DNA of 64,000 bases from contig NZ_CP109473.1 in NCBI RefSeq assembly GCF_036227405.1, positions 2,852,001 through 2,916,000 of the forward strand, given 5' to 3'. A model generated the notes under the pieces. That model ran no database searches and was not told the DNA's origin. It worked only from the letters and a program-made list of their open reading frames with translations. Shown piece by piece: positions 19,858 through 27,873 of the stretch (position 1 is its first letter; the number at the start of each line of letters is the position of its first letter). Origin of the DNA: Streptomyces sp. NBC_01460 (GTDB taxonomy: Bacteria > Actinomycetota > Actinomycetes > Streptomycetales > Streptomycetaceae). Made by a program: the position numbers and the translations under genes.

Positions 19858-20052
19858 TCAGAAGCTGATCTGGTTGATCGTGTCGGCTATCGAGTTCATG
19901 AATCTGTTGATCGACGGCGCCATGCCCGTCGAAGCCAGGAAGAAGCCGAAGAGCACGGCGACGACCGCCGGCCCGCCCTTGAGGGAGCCGCCGCGGATGA
20001 ACACCACCAGGACGATCCCCAGCAGAAGCACCACAGACAGTGAAATGGCCAC
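19858..20052 (-). CDS. Small membrane protein, function unknown
   Basis: 64 residues, GTG at 20052. Two hydrophobic segments, residues 3-19 (ISLSVVLLLGIVLVVFI) and 28-44 (AVVAVLFGFFLASTGMA), are joined by the basic turn RGGSLKGG, with an amphipathic end (NRFMNSIADTINQISF). Membrane topology and codon bias support a real gene. I recall similar small proteins annotated in streptomycetes, but no function. It is convergent with the tRNA-Gly unit. Confidence 0.7.
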   Translation of the reverse strand: MAISLSVVLLLGIVLVVFIRGGSLKGGPAVVAVLFGFFLASTGMAPSINRFMNSIADTINQISF

Positions 20053-20521
20053 GACTGATCACACCCTTGGTCGGTCCGCCTTGCCGGCCCGGTGGTGTGC
20101 GGCCCAGCACGCCACCGTCGCGACCATCGTGCCACCAACTGCCCTGTGAATGCTGCCGGGTGAAGAAGGGACATGGCCGGATCGCGCCATCCTCGCGCCC
20201 CCGTGCGCCCCTGTGCGATCCGGCGCGGGCAGCGCCCTGCGCGGCGCCCGGGACAAGCTGTGCGCCCGCTGTGCACAGGGGAGTTCGGATATCCGTCGGT
20301 GTGATCGTTTCCATATCCCCACACTTCATTCACAGGGATTTGCCAGGAGTTCGTGCGACGAAATTCACTCTCACCAACCACCCGCCGATATGCCCTATTT
20401 AAGCGGGATGAATCATCACCTAACGGTCGGTTGTCGGTGGTTTCACCGACGAATACCCGGGAAGACGCGATATCTCTTCAGAGTTTTACGCCTACCGATC
20501 GACGGGTCTAAGGTGCATGAG
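20053..20521. other. Intergenic region, divergent promoters (469 bp)
   Basis: The stretch between the small membrane protein and the acyltransferase has no convincing gene. Its second half (from about 20,280) is noticeably richer in A+T than the rest of the window, as expected for promoter DNA. A small hairpin, GTCGGTG (20433-20439) with CACCGAC (20444-20450), lies about 70 bp upstream of the acyltransferase. Confidence 0.5.
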
Positions 20522-21688
20522 ATGTCCCAAGCTCCGAGCGAAATTCAGAGGGCCCCGATCACCCCGGAGAGCCGGGAGTCGGAGCCGAGACACGAGCAGA
20601 CCCTGACGGCCACGGGGGCCCCTTCCCGCACCGCTGGGACCGCTCCGGCCGGCACCGCCGCACCCGCACCGGCCAAGCGCCGTGACGCGTACTTCGACAA
20701 TGTGAAGTACCTCGCGATCGTGCTCGTCGCCGTGGCGCACGCGTGGGAGCCGGTGATGGACGGCAGCCGCACGGCCCGAGCGCTGTACATGGTCGTGTAC
20801 TCGTTCCACATGCCGGCGTTCATCCTTGTCTCCGGGTACTTCTCCCGGTCGTTCGACATGAGCCCCGCCAAGGTCAAGCGACTCGTCACCGGCGTCGCGG
20901 TGCCCTATGTGCTCTTCGAGACCGCGTACTCGCTCTTCAAGCGGTACGCCGGCGGTGAGGGTGACGCCCCCATCACCCTGCTCGACCCGCTGTTCCTCAC
21001 CTGGTTCCTGATCGCCCTGTTCATCTGGCGCGTCACCACACCGATCTGGCAGTCGCTGCGGCATCCGCTGCCGGTCGCGCTCGCCATCGCGGCGCTCGCC
21101 TCGGTGACGCCGGGCATCGGTGACGACCTCGATCTGCAGCGCGTCTGCCAGCTGCTGCCCTTCTTCGTGCTCGGCCTGCTGATGAAGCCCGAGCACTTCC
21201 AGATGATCCGGCGGCGCGAGGTGCGCCTGGCCGCCGTCCCGGTGTTCGCCGGAACCCTGCTCTTCGCCTACTGGGCCGCACCGCGCATGCAGCTCGGCTG
21301 GTTCTACCGGAGCAACAGCGCCCAGGAGATGGACTTCCCCTGGTGGGCGGGGGTCGTGATGACCCTGGCGATGTTCGGATGCGCCCTGGTCCTCACGGTC
21401 GCCTTCCTCTCCTGGGTGCCGCGCCGGCACATGTGGTTCACCGCGCTGGGAGCGGGGACGATCTGCGGCTACCTGCTGCACGGCTTCCTCGTGCGGGGTG
21501 CCGACTACTACGACCTGGTCGACCGGTACGAGTGGCTGACGGGCCCCGTGGGACTGGTCGTCGTCTCCCTCGTCGCGGCGGCCGCCGTGACCCTCCTCTG
21601 CACTCCCCCGGTCCGGCGTGTGATGCGCTTCGCCACCGAACCGGACATGAATTGGGCGTTCCGCAGCAGGAGCCCCGCCAAGCGCTGA
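20522..21688 (+). CDS. Acyltransferase family (acyltransferase 3) membrane protein
   Basis: 388 residues, ATG at 20522 with AAGGTG upstream. After a 55-residue Pro/Ala/Thr-rich cytoplasmic leader, the sequence RRDAYFDNVKYLAIVLVAVAH matches the conserved start of acyltransferase-3 proteins, whose membrane His (here in VAVAHAWEP) is catalytic. About ten membrane helices follow, with FHMPAFILVSGYFSR characteristic of the family. Members O-acetylate or succinylate surface polymers or secondary metabolites; the substrate cannot be told here. It has no partner genes: the neighbours are divergent or convergent. Confidence 0.88.
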   Translation: MSQAPSEIQRAPITPESRESEPRHEQTLTATGAPSRTAGTAPAGTAAPAPAKRRDAYFDNVKYLAIVLVAVAHAWEPVMDGSRTARALYMVVYSFHMPAFILVSGYFSRSFDMSPAKVKRLVTGVAVPYVLFETAYSLFKRYAGGEGDAPITLLDPLFLTWFLIALFIWRVTTPIWQSLRHPLPVALAIAALASVTPGIGDDLDLQRVCQLLPFFVLGLLMKPEHFQMIRRREVRLAAVPVFAGTLLFAYWAAPRMQLGWFYRSNSAQEMDFPWWAGVVMTLAMFGCALVLTVAFLSWVPRRHMWFTALGAGTICGYLLHGFLVRGADYYDLVDRYEWLTGPVGLVVVSLVAAAAVTLLCTPPVRRVMRFATEPDMNWAFRSRSPAKR

Positions 21689-21739
21689 CCGTGGCTGTCC
21701 GGATCGGCCCCCCTTGCCGGGGCCGATCCCGTCGGCGCG

Positions 21740-22240
21740 TCAGCCCGTCACGGGGTTGGCTGGATCCCGCCGGTCCGTGGGCCTCACGCCCCCGTCGAGT
21801 CCCAACAGGCCGCGCACCTGCGCATACTTCTCGGTCAGCCGGGTACGGGTGGCCGGCTCCAGGACCGCCAGCCGGTCCGGGTCCGCGTTGTGCGCGAGAT
21901 CCGACTCCTTGATCAGCAGCGCGCCGGGCGTGGCGAGAATCCGCCCGGTGTACGTGAAGAGGTCCTCGCCGTCCCGCTTGGTGACGGCGAGGACCATTTC
22001 TTTGGTCCGCCGGGGCAGCGGGGCCTCGTCCAGCCACTGCCGGGACACCGCACCGTCCTCGACCGCGTCGTGCAGCCAGGCGGCGGCGATCTGCTCCTCG
22101 TCGCCGCCCCGGATCCGTACGCCTTCGGCCACCGCGGCCAGATGCTCGGCGTACGGGCGCCCCGCCTTGTCGGTCTGCCCGCGATGGGCCTCGCGGGCGA
22201 TCGATTCCACCTGGGCCAGGGTCAGATGCGGGGTCGGCAT
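21740..22240 (-). CDS. HD-domain protein of the MESH1/(p)ppGpp-hydrolase type
   Basis: 166 residues. The HD fold ligands are all present: H33 (PYAEHLAAV), H57-D58 and E61-D62 (AAAWLHDAVEDGA), D114 and N118 (KESDLAHNADPDRL). The opening AREAHRGQTDKAGRPYAEH is the arrangement of SpoT-like hydrolase domains and of the stand-alone hydrolase MESH1. There is no synthetase, TGS or ACT domain, so if active it would be a small alarmone or nucleotide hydrolase. The activity is inferred. ATG at 22240 lies 6 nt after a TACAGT -10 element with no Shine-Dalgarno sequence: probably leaderless. It is divergent from an antiporter. Confidence 0.85.
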   Translation of the reverse strand: MPTPHLTLAQVESIAREAHRGQTDKAGRPYAEHLAAVAEGVRIRGGDEEQIAAAWLHDAVEDGAVSRQWLDEAPLPRRTKEMVLAVTKRDGEDLFTYTGRILATPGALLIKESDLAHNADPDRLAVLEPATRTRLTEKYAQVRGLLGLDGGVRPTDRRDPANPVTG

Positions 22241-22246
22241 GGGCCG

Positions 22247-22252
22247 ACTGTA
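22247..22252 (-). promoter_or_regulatory. -10 element of a leaderless promoter for the HD gene
   Basis: TACAGT on the minus strand, 6 nt before the ATG at 22240. Confidence 0.45.
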
Positions 22253-22339
22253 CGCCCGGCACCGCGTCCCTCCGACGGGTCCACACGTGCACTCCGGATC
22301 GTTCGGTAAACTAATTACTGACGATTCCTTGACGCACTC

Positions 22340-23569
22340 TTGACCGAACGAGGAGACAGGCTCATCGGACACGCAGACACGCTCATCGCCATGGGGGGCG
22401 CCTTCCTCGCCGCCGCCGTGCTCGCCCGCGTCGGCGGGCGCATCGGGCTGCCGACCATTCCCCTGTTCATCCTGGCCGGGATCCTGCTCGGCCCGCACAC
22501 ACCCGGGGTCGTCCTCCTCGACGATCCTCACGACCTGGAGATGCTCTCCGCGCTCGGCCTGGTGCTGCTGCTCTTCTACCTCGGCCTCGAGTTCCACCTG
22601 GACGACCTGAAGAAGGGCGGGCGCAAGATGGCGCTCGCCGGCGGCACCTATCTCGCCCTGAACGTCGGCGCCGGTCTCGGCTTCGGCTTCGCACTGGGCT
22701 GGGGCACCTCGGAAGCGCTGGTGCTGGCCGGTGTGCTCGGCATCTCGTCCTCGGCCATCGTCACGAAGGTCCTGGTCGACCTCGGCCGGATCGGCGATCC
22801 GGAGACCCGGCCGATCCTCGGCATCATCGTCGTCGAGGACGTCTTCCTCGCCCTCTACCTCGCCGCGCTGCAGCCGATCCTGTCCGGCGCGGACAGCCTC
22901 GGGGCGGCGGTGCTGGACGGCGGCAAGGCCTTCGGCTTCCTGCTGCTGCTCGCCCTGATGGCCCGGTTCGGCACGAAGCTCGTCGGCAAGCTGATGAACA
23001 CGAAGGACGACGAGCTCCTCGTCATCTCCTTCCTCGGTGTCGCCGTCTTCGTGGCCGGGGTCTCGGAGTGGTTCGGGGTGGCCGACGCGATCGGCGCGTT
23101 CATGGTCGGCCTGATGCTGGGCAGCACCACCTCGGGCGCCCGCATCCTGAAGCTGGTGCACCCGCTGCGGGACGCGTTCGGCGCGATCTTCTTCTTCGCC
23201 TTCGGACTCTCCATCAACCCGGGCGACCTGCCCAGCGTGCTGTGGCCGGTGCTGGCCGCCGTCGCGGTGACCGTGGCGATGAACGTCTTCGCCGGGTTGG
23301 CCACGGCCAGGATCTACGCCTTCGGCCCGAAGGCGACGGCGAACATCTCCACCACCCTGCTGGCACGGGGTGAGTTCGCGCTGATCCTCGCCACGATGGC
23401 GGCGGGCGCGGGCCTGGACGAACGGCTCTCGCCGTTCATCGCCGGGTACGTGCTCCTGCTCGCGGTCCTGTCACCGCTGGCGGCCGGCCGCTCGCACTGG
23501 CTCGCCCGGATCCTGCCCGGGGGGCGTACGCAGGACCAGGAGGCCGGGAAAGAGGCGGTCCCGGTCTGA
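22340..23569 (+). CDS. Cation:proton antiporter (CPA2/KefB-like), membrane domain only
   Basis: About 400 residues and 12 hydrophobic segments, with the CPA2 motifs GLPTIPLFILAG, LLFYLGLEF, GISSSAIVTKVL and the ion-binding GIIVVEDVFLALY, and no TrkA-N domain. It exchanges K+ or Na+ for H+ across the membrane. The start is uncertain. The frame opens with TTG at 22340, which has no Shine-Dalgarno sequence. A strong AGGAG (22351-22355) has an ATC, not ATG or GTG, at the right distance (22364), and the first in-frame ATG is at 22391 inside the first helix. The end is followed by a hairpin. Confidence 0.88.
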   Translation: MTERGDRLIGHADTLIAMGGAFLAAAVLARVGGRIGLPTIPLFILAGILLGPHTPGVVLLDDPHDLEMLSALGLVLLLFYLGLEFHLDDLKKGGRKMALAGGTYLALNVGAGLGFGFALGWGTSEALVLAGVLGISSSAIVTKVLVDLGRIGDPETRPILGIIVVEDVFLALYLAALQPILSGADSLGAAVLDGGKAFGFLLLLALMARFGTKLVGKLMNTKDDELLVISFLGVAVFVAGVSEWFGVADAIGAFMVGLMLGSTTSGARILKLVHPLRDAFGAIFFFAFGLSINPGDLPSVLWPVLAAVAVTVAMNVFAGLATARIYAFGPKATANISTTLLARGEFALILATMAAGAGLDERLSPFIAGYVLLLAVLSPLAAGRSHWLARILPGGRTQDQEAGKEAVPV

Positions 23570-23580
23570 GTGCCGACGAC

Positions 23581-23610
23581 CCGGGTGCGGGGCCGCGTCC
23601 ACGCACCCGG
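23581..23610 (+). terminator. Terminator after the antiporter
   Basis: 9-bp stem CCGGGTGCG (23581-23589) with CGCACCCGG (23602-23610) and a 12-nt loop, 12 nt past the stop. Confidence 0.6.
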
Positions 23611-23653
23611 GGATGAGGCACCTGGGGATGAGGCACCTGGGGACGAAGCACCC
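23609..23653. repeat. 15-bp tandem repeat, three copies
   Basis: GGGGATGAGGCACCT occurs at 23609-23623 and 23624-23638 exactly, and at 23639-23653 with three changes. It lies between the convergent antiporter and phosphatase genes and codes for nothing apparent. Confidence 0.75.
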
Positions 23654-23727
23654 ACGGATGACTTCACGTTCGGGTGACGAGCAGCGGTTGCATTGACGCC
23701 CGCACGGTTTACGCCACTTCGTACGGT

Positions 23728-24873
23728 TCAGGCACGCCGGGACAGCAGCAGCAGCGCACGGTCGTCGTTGACGTCCTTCGCGCAGGCCTCGATCAGATGC
23801 CAGGCGGCGCCTTCGAAGCTCGTCGCGACGTAGCGGTCGGCCTCGCCGGTCAGCCGGTCGATGCCGTCGGCGATGTCCCGGTCGGACGCCTCCACCAGGC
23901 CGTCCGTGAAGAGCATCAGGACGTCCCCGGGCTCCAGCGATCCCTTCACCGCGTCGAACTCCGCCCCGTCGTACACCCCCAGCAGCGGGCCCTCGGCGGC
24001 CATCTCCTCCCACAGGCCGTTTCCGGCGTGCAGTTGCAGGGCGGGCGGATGGCCGGCCGAGAGGAGTTCGTAGTCGCCGGACTCCAGGTCGAGGACGAGG
24101 TGGATCGACGTGGCGAATCCCTCGTCCCAGTCCTGGCGCAGCAGATAGCCGTTGGCGGCCGGCAGGAAGCCGTGCGGCGGCAGGGAGCCCAGGAGGCCGC
24201 CGAAGGCGCCGGACAGCAGGAGGGCCCGGGAGCCCGCGTCCATGCCCTTGCCGGAGACGTCGGTGAGCACCACTTCCAGGGTGCGTCCGCCGTTGGTGCG
24301 GGCGGCGACGACGAAGTCCCCGGAGAAGGACTGGCCTCCCGCCGGGCGGAGCGCCATCTCGCGGTGCCAGCCCTCGGGCAGCCGCGGCAGGGCGCTCTGG
24401 ACCCGGATCCGCTCGCGCAGGTCGAAGAGCATCGTGCCGCCGCGCCGCCACGGCACCCCGACCCTGGCCCGGAACTGGGCCAGGACCAGCCCGAAGAAGC
24501 CGCAGGCCGCGACGACCAGGACGGTGCCCGGTGTGACCCGGGCGGGCCCGTCGGCGTAGGGGCCGAGGGCTACGGACTCCACGATCAGGGCGGCGGCCGC
24601 GGTCGCGTAGAGACTCAGCAGGCTGGCCGGCCGCAGCAGCAGACCGCCGGCGACGATCGGCAGGGCGAGGGCGGTCGGGGAACACCAGACGGGGTTGAGC
24701 AGGGTGACGCAGGTGATCACCGGAATGACGATCAGCAGACCGGCCAGGGCTATCCAGTCGGAACCGTCACCCCGGAAGTAGTCGACGCCGGACCTGCGCA
24801 GCGCGATGCGCGCCCGGTGCATCGATCTTCGCCACCGGGCGGGGTAGGTCTCTGCTCCTCTGCGACGGGCCAT
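23728..24873 (-). CDS. Membrane-bound PP2C-family (SpoIIE-type) serine phosphatase
   Basis: 381 residues, ATG at 24873. A basic N-terminus (MARRRGAE) leads to about four membrane helices (residues 38-135). The phosphatase domain (about 165-380) has metal-binding Asp in FSGDF (D186) and LTDVSGKGMDAG (D205), then LFTDGLVEASD and a final NDDRALLLL. Such enzymes usually dephosphorylate anti-anti-sigma (STAS) proteins and so free sigma factors; Streptomyces has dozens. There is no PAS, GAF or kinase domain and no sigma-factor gene nearby, so its target is unknown. The open frame continues far upstream of 24873 only as an antisense shadow. Confidence 0.92.
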   Translation of the reverse strand: MARRRGAETYPARWRRSMHRARIALRRSGVDYFRGDGSDWIALAGLLIVIPVITCVTLLNPVWCSPTALALPIVAGGLLLRPASLLSLYATAAAALIVESVALGPYADGPARVTPGTVLVVAACGFFGLVLAQFRARVGVPWRRGGTMLFDLRERIRVQSALPRLPEGWHREMALRPAGGQSFSGDFVVAARTNGGRTLEVVLTDVSGKGMDAGSRALLLSGAFGGLLGSLPPHGFLPAANGYLLRQDWDEGFATSIHLVLDLESGDYELLSAGHPPALQLHAGNGLWEEMAAEGPLLGVYDGAEFDAVKGSLEPGDVLMLFTDGLVEASDRDIADGIDRLTGEADRYVATSFEGAAWHLIEACAKDVNDDRALLLLSRRA

Positions 24874-24978
24874 TGTTGGGGACCTTATCCATCCGACGGC
24901 CTCCGGTGCAGGGGGACCCGGTGACAATGTGTTCGAAACGGGTTCGCCAGGGCCTCGCGGCCCTGGTAAGCAGGGCTC

Positions 24979-26211
24979 ATGACTACGGAACTGCGGGTGC
25001 TGTCGGCGGCGGAATGGGATGCCTGGTTCGGCTGTCTCGAGTTGGCGTTCGGTGGCGTTCCGTTCGCGCCCGAGAGCCGCGCGATGTACGCCGCCCTGGC
25101 CGAGCCGGAGCGCGCGATCGCCCACTGGGACGGCGCCGACTGCGTGGGGACGGCCGGGGCGTACAGCTTCCGGCTGACCTTGCCCGGCGGGGCCGCGGTG
25201 CCGGCCGCGGGAGTCACGGGGGTGAGCGTCTCCACGACCCATCGCAGGCAGGGGCTGCTGACGTCGATGATGCGGCGCCAGCTGGACGACGTCCGCTCCT
25301 GGGGCGAGCCGCTCGCGGTGCTGCTGGCCTCGGAGCCCGAGATCTACGGGCGGTTCGGCTACGGCGCCGCCACGGCCGAGATGAGCCTGAGGATCGACAC
25401 CTCCCGGGTCCGCCTCGCGCTGCCCCCGGGCACGGACGGGGTGCGGGTGCGCCGGTCGTCCCCGGAGCAGGCGCTCGACGCCTGCGAGGCGGTGTACGGG
25501 CGGCTCGCGGCGGCCCGGCCCGGCACGCCCCTGCGCCGGCCCGGCTGGGAGCGGATGCCGGTGAACGACCCGGAGAGCAGGCGGCACGGCGGCTCCCCGC
25601 TGCAGTGCGTCCTCGCGGAGCGGGACGGCGAGGTGACGGGATACGTCACCTACCACCTCAGGCCCGCCTGGGACGATGCCGGACCGAAGGGCACGGTGGC
25701 GGTGCGGGACCTGGCGGCGCTGGATCCCGCGTCGTACGCGGCGCTGTGGCGCTTCCTCTTCGGGATCGATCTGACCTCGGCCGTCGAGTGTCACAACCGG
25801 CCGGCGGACGACGCCGTGCTCCGGCTGGTCTCCGACGTCCGGCGCTGCGAGGTGCGGCTGCGGGACGGGATGTACGTGCGGCTGGTCGAGGTGGGCGCGG
25901 CGCTGGAGGCGCGGGGCTACCGGGCTCCGGTGGACGTGGTGCTGGACGTGGAGGACGCCTTCTGCCCGTGGAACGAGGGGCGTTGGCGGCTGACCGCCGA
26001 CGCGAAGGGTGCGGCCACGTGCCGGCGGACGGACGACGAGGCCGAACTGGCCCTGTCGGTGTCCTCGTTGGGATCCGCCTACCTCGGCGGGGTGTCGCTG
26101 ACGGCGCTGGCCTCGGCGGGGCTGGTGCGGGAGCTGCGGGCGGGCGCGCTGTCCGAGGCCTCCCTGGCGTTCTCCACGGACGTGCAGCCGTGGTGCCCGC
26201 ACGGGTTCTGA
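24979..26211 (+). CDS. Eis-like GNAT N-acetyltransferase
   Basis: 410 residues with the Eis three-part design: a GNAT domain, a second degenerate GNAT domain and a sterol-carrier-like C-terminal domain. The acetyl-CoA site is GVSVSTTHRRQGLL (81-94). Y123 in EIYGRFGYG matches the Eis general-acid tyrosine. The chain ends in Phe (CPHGF), whose carboxylate is the catalytic base in M. tuberculosis Eis. Eis acetylates aminoglycosides at several amines and also peptides; homologues are common in Streptomyces and their natural substrates are mostly unknown. The gene stands alone, 105 bp from the divergent phosphatase gene. Confidence 0.92.
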   Translation: MTTELRVLSAAEWDAWFGCLELAFGGVPFAPESRAMYAALAEPERAIAHWDGADCVGTAGAYSFRLTLPGGAAVPAAGVTGVSVSTTHRRQGLLTSMMRRQLDDVRSWGEPLAVLLASEPEIYGRFGYGAATAEMSLRIDTSRVRLALPPGTDGVRVRRSSPEQALDACEAVYGRLAAARPGTPLRRPGWERMPVNDPESRRHGGSPLQCVLAERDGEVTGYVTYHLRPAWDDAGPKGTVAVRDLAALDPASYAALWRFLFGIDLTSAVECHNRPADDAVLRLVSDVRRCEVRLRDGMYVRLVEVGAALEARGYRAPVDVVLDVEDAFCPWNEGRWRLTADAKGAATCRRTDDEAELALSVSSLGSAYLGGVSLTALASAGLVRELRAGALSEASLAFSTDVQPWCPHGF

Positions 26212-26233
26212 CCCCGGGTGGTCCCCGGCCCGC

Positions 26234-27055
26234 CTACCGGCCCGGTACGGACGGCTGGCAGGCCGGGCACCAGAAGAGGTTGCGGGCCGCCAGGTCCGCC
26301 GTACGGATCTCGGTGCCGCAGATGTGGCACGCCTGCCTGGCCCGCCGGTAGACGTACACCTCGCCGCCGTGGTCGTCGACGCGCGGGGGCCGGCCCATCG
26401 CCCCGGGCAGGTGCTCGGGGCGGACCGTGTCGATGCGGTTGTTCCGCACCCCCTCGCGCATGAGCGCGCCGAGGTCGCTCCAGATCGCGTCCCACTCGCC
26501 CCGCGAGAGGTCCTTGCCCGGGCGGTACGGGTCGATCCCGTGCCGGAAGAGGACCTCCGCGCGGTAGACGTTGCCGACGCCCGCGACGACCTTCTGGTCC
26601 ATCAGCAGGGCGGCGACGGTGACGCGGCTGCGGGAGATCCGCTGCCAGGCGCGCTCGCCGTCCTCGTCGCCGCGCAGCGGATCCGGACCGAGGCGGTCGT
26701 GTATCGCGCGCTTCTCGGGGCCGGTGATCAGGGCGCAGGTCGTGGGGCCGCGCAGGTCGGCGTGGTGGGCTGCGTTGAGCAGCCGCATCCGGACCGTGTC
26801 GGTGGGCGGCGGCGCGGGAACCGTCCCGAAGCCGAGCTTGCCGAAGAGGCCCAGGTGGATGTGGACCCAGACCTCGCCCTCGAAGCCCAGGAAGAGGTGT
26901 TTGCCGTGGGCGTCGACGCCGGTGAGGGTCCGGCCGTCCAGCAGGGCCGCGCTGTCGGAGAACTTCCCCTGGGGGCTGCTCACCCGCACCGGTCCGCCCG
27001 CGAACCGCTCGTGGTGGTCCGCGGCAAGGCGGTGGATCGTATGCCCCTCGGGCAC
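26234..27055 (-). CDS. nei: Fpg/Nei-family DNA glycosylase (endonuclease VIII-like)
   Basis: 273 residues. After Met removal, Pro and Glu (MPEGHT) are the catalytic residues for base excision and AP lyase cleavage, and a conserved Lys lies in DAHGKHLFLGF. The helix-two-turn-helix has LLMDQKVVAGVGNVYRAEVLF, and the zinc finger has CHIC and CPAC near the C-terminus. The PEGHT start and the overall pattern match M. tuberculosis Nei1 (Rv2464c), which also sits next to rpiB. It removes oxidised pyrimidines. ATG preceded by CAGGAG. Confidence 0.94.
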   Translation of the reverse strand: MPEGHTIHRLAADHHERFAGGPVRVSSPQGKFSDSAALLDGRTLTGVDAHGKHLFLGFEGEVWVHIHLGLFGKLGFGTVPAPPPTDTVRMRLLNAAHHADLRGPTTCALITGPEKRAIHDRLGPDPLRGDEDGERAWQRISRSRVTVAALLMDQKVVAGVGNVYRAEVLFRHGIDPYRPGKDLSRGEWDAIWSDLGALMREGVRNNRIDTVRPEHLPGAMGRPPRVDDHGGEVYVYRRARQACHICGTEIRTADLAARNLFWCPACQPSVPGR

Positions 27056-27076
27056 GGCGGGTCTCCTGGTAACGCG

Positions 27077-27110
27077 CTCGTGCCGCCGGGAGTGGTCCCG
27101 GCGGCACGAG
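27077..27110 (-). terminator. Terminator after rpiB
   Basis: Perfect 15-bp stem (27077-27091 with 27096-27110) and loop GTGG, 20 nt past the rpiB stop and just upstream of nei. Confidence 0.85.
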
Positions 27111-27130
27111 GGAGGCGGATGCGGGGCGGT

Positions 27131-27619
27131 TCAGCCCTGCTGCGGGTGGTGGGCCGGGATCGGGGGGAGCTCGCCGGTGTTCTCGTACGCCGTGAGCATG
27201 TCGATGCGCCGGGTGTGGCGCTCCTCACCCGAGTACGGGGTGTCGAGGAAGATCTCGACGAACCGGGTGGACTCCTCCACCGTGTGCATCCGGCCGCCGA
27301 TGGCCACGACGTTGGCGTCGTTGTGCTCCCGGCCGAGCGCGGCGGTCTGCTCGCTCCAGGCGAGCGCGGCGCGGACGCCCTTGACCTTGTTCGCGGCGAT
27401 CTGCTCGCCGTTGCCCGAGCCGCCGATGACGATGCCGAGGCTGCCCTTGTCCGCGGCCGTCCGTTCGGCGGCGCGGAGGCAGAACGGCGGATAGTCGTCC
27501 TGGGCGTCGTAGATGTGGGGACCGCAGTCGACGGCCTCGTGGCCGTGGGCGGTGAGCCACTCGACGAGGTGGTTCTTCAGTTCGAGGCCGGCATGGTCGG
27601 AGCCGAGGTACACGCGCAT
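27131..27619 (-). CDS. rpiB: Ribose-5-phosphate isomerase B
   Basis: 162 residues. It interconverts ribose 5-phosphate and ribulose 5-phosphate in the pentose phosphate pathway. The opening MRVYLGSDHAGLELK and the phosphate-site GGSGNGEQIAANKV are typical. A Ser replaces the catalytic Cys of E. coli RpiB and E72 takes its role, as in the M. tuberculosis enzyme. The ATG at 27619 has no Shine-Dalgarno sequence, with CACACT 7 nt upstream as a possible -10 element. It is separated from nei by its own terminator. Confidence 0.95.
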   Translation of the reverse strand: MRVYLGSDHAGLELKNHLVEWLTAHGHEAVDCGPHIYDAQDDYPPFCLRAAERTAADKGSLGIVIGGSGNGEQIAANKVKGVRAALAWSEQTAALGREHNDANVVAIGGRMHTVEESTRFVEIFLDTPYSGEERHTRRIDMLTAYENTGELPPIPAHHPQQG

Positions 27620-27873
27620 GGAGCGAAGTGTGGCACGGGCGGGGCGGGGTAACCGTCAGCGGGGTCGGGACCGGCCGGGCTTTTCCCGGGCCGCCGGGTC
27701 CGGGCGCGCGGTCTGTGCGCAATCCCACTCGGGCAACGATCCGGTCAAGGAACCGGAAGAGGGGGTTCCGCATCCAGCCCCGGCCGGGCTTGAATGCGTG
27801 GCCTTGCCTCCGCACCACCCCCCGCGCAGGCAACACCCGACACACGTGATCAGAAAACGTAAGGATTCGATCC

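Noticed and set aside
23609..23653. Short repeats as a CRISPR remnant
   Set aside because: The units are directly tandem with no spacers and no cas genes exist in the window.
23728..26202. 824-codon minus-strand frame joining the phosphatase with sequence opposite the Eis-like gene
   Set aside because: Only the part from 24873 down is the phosphatase; the upstream 443 codons are antisense to the acetyltransferase.
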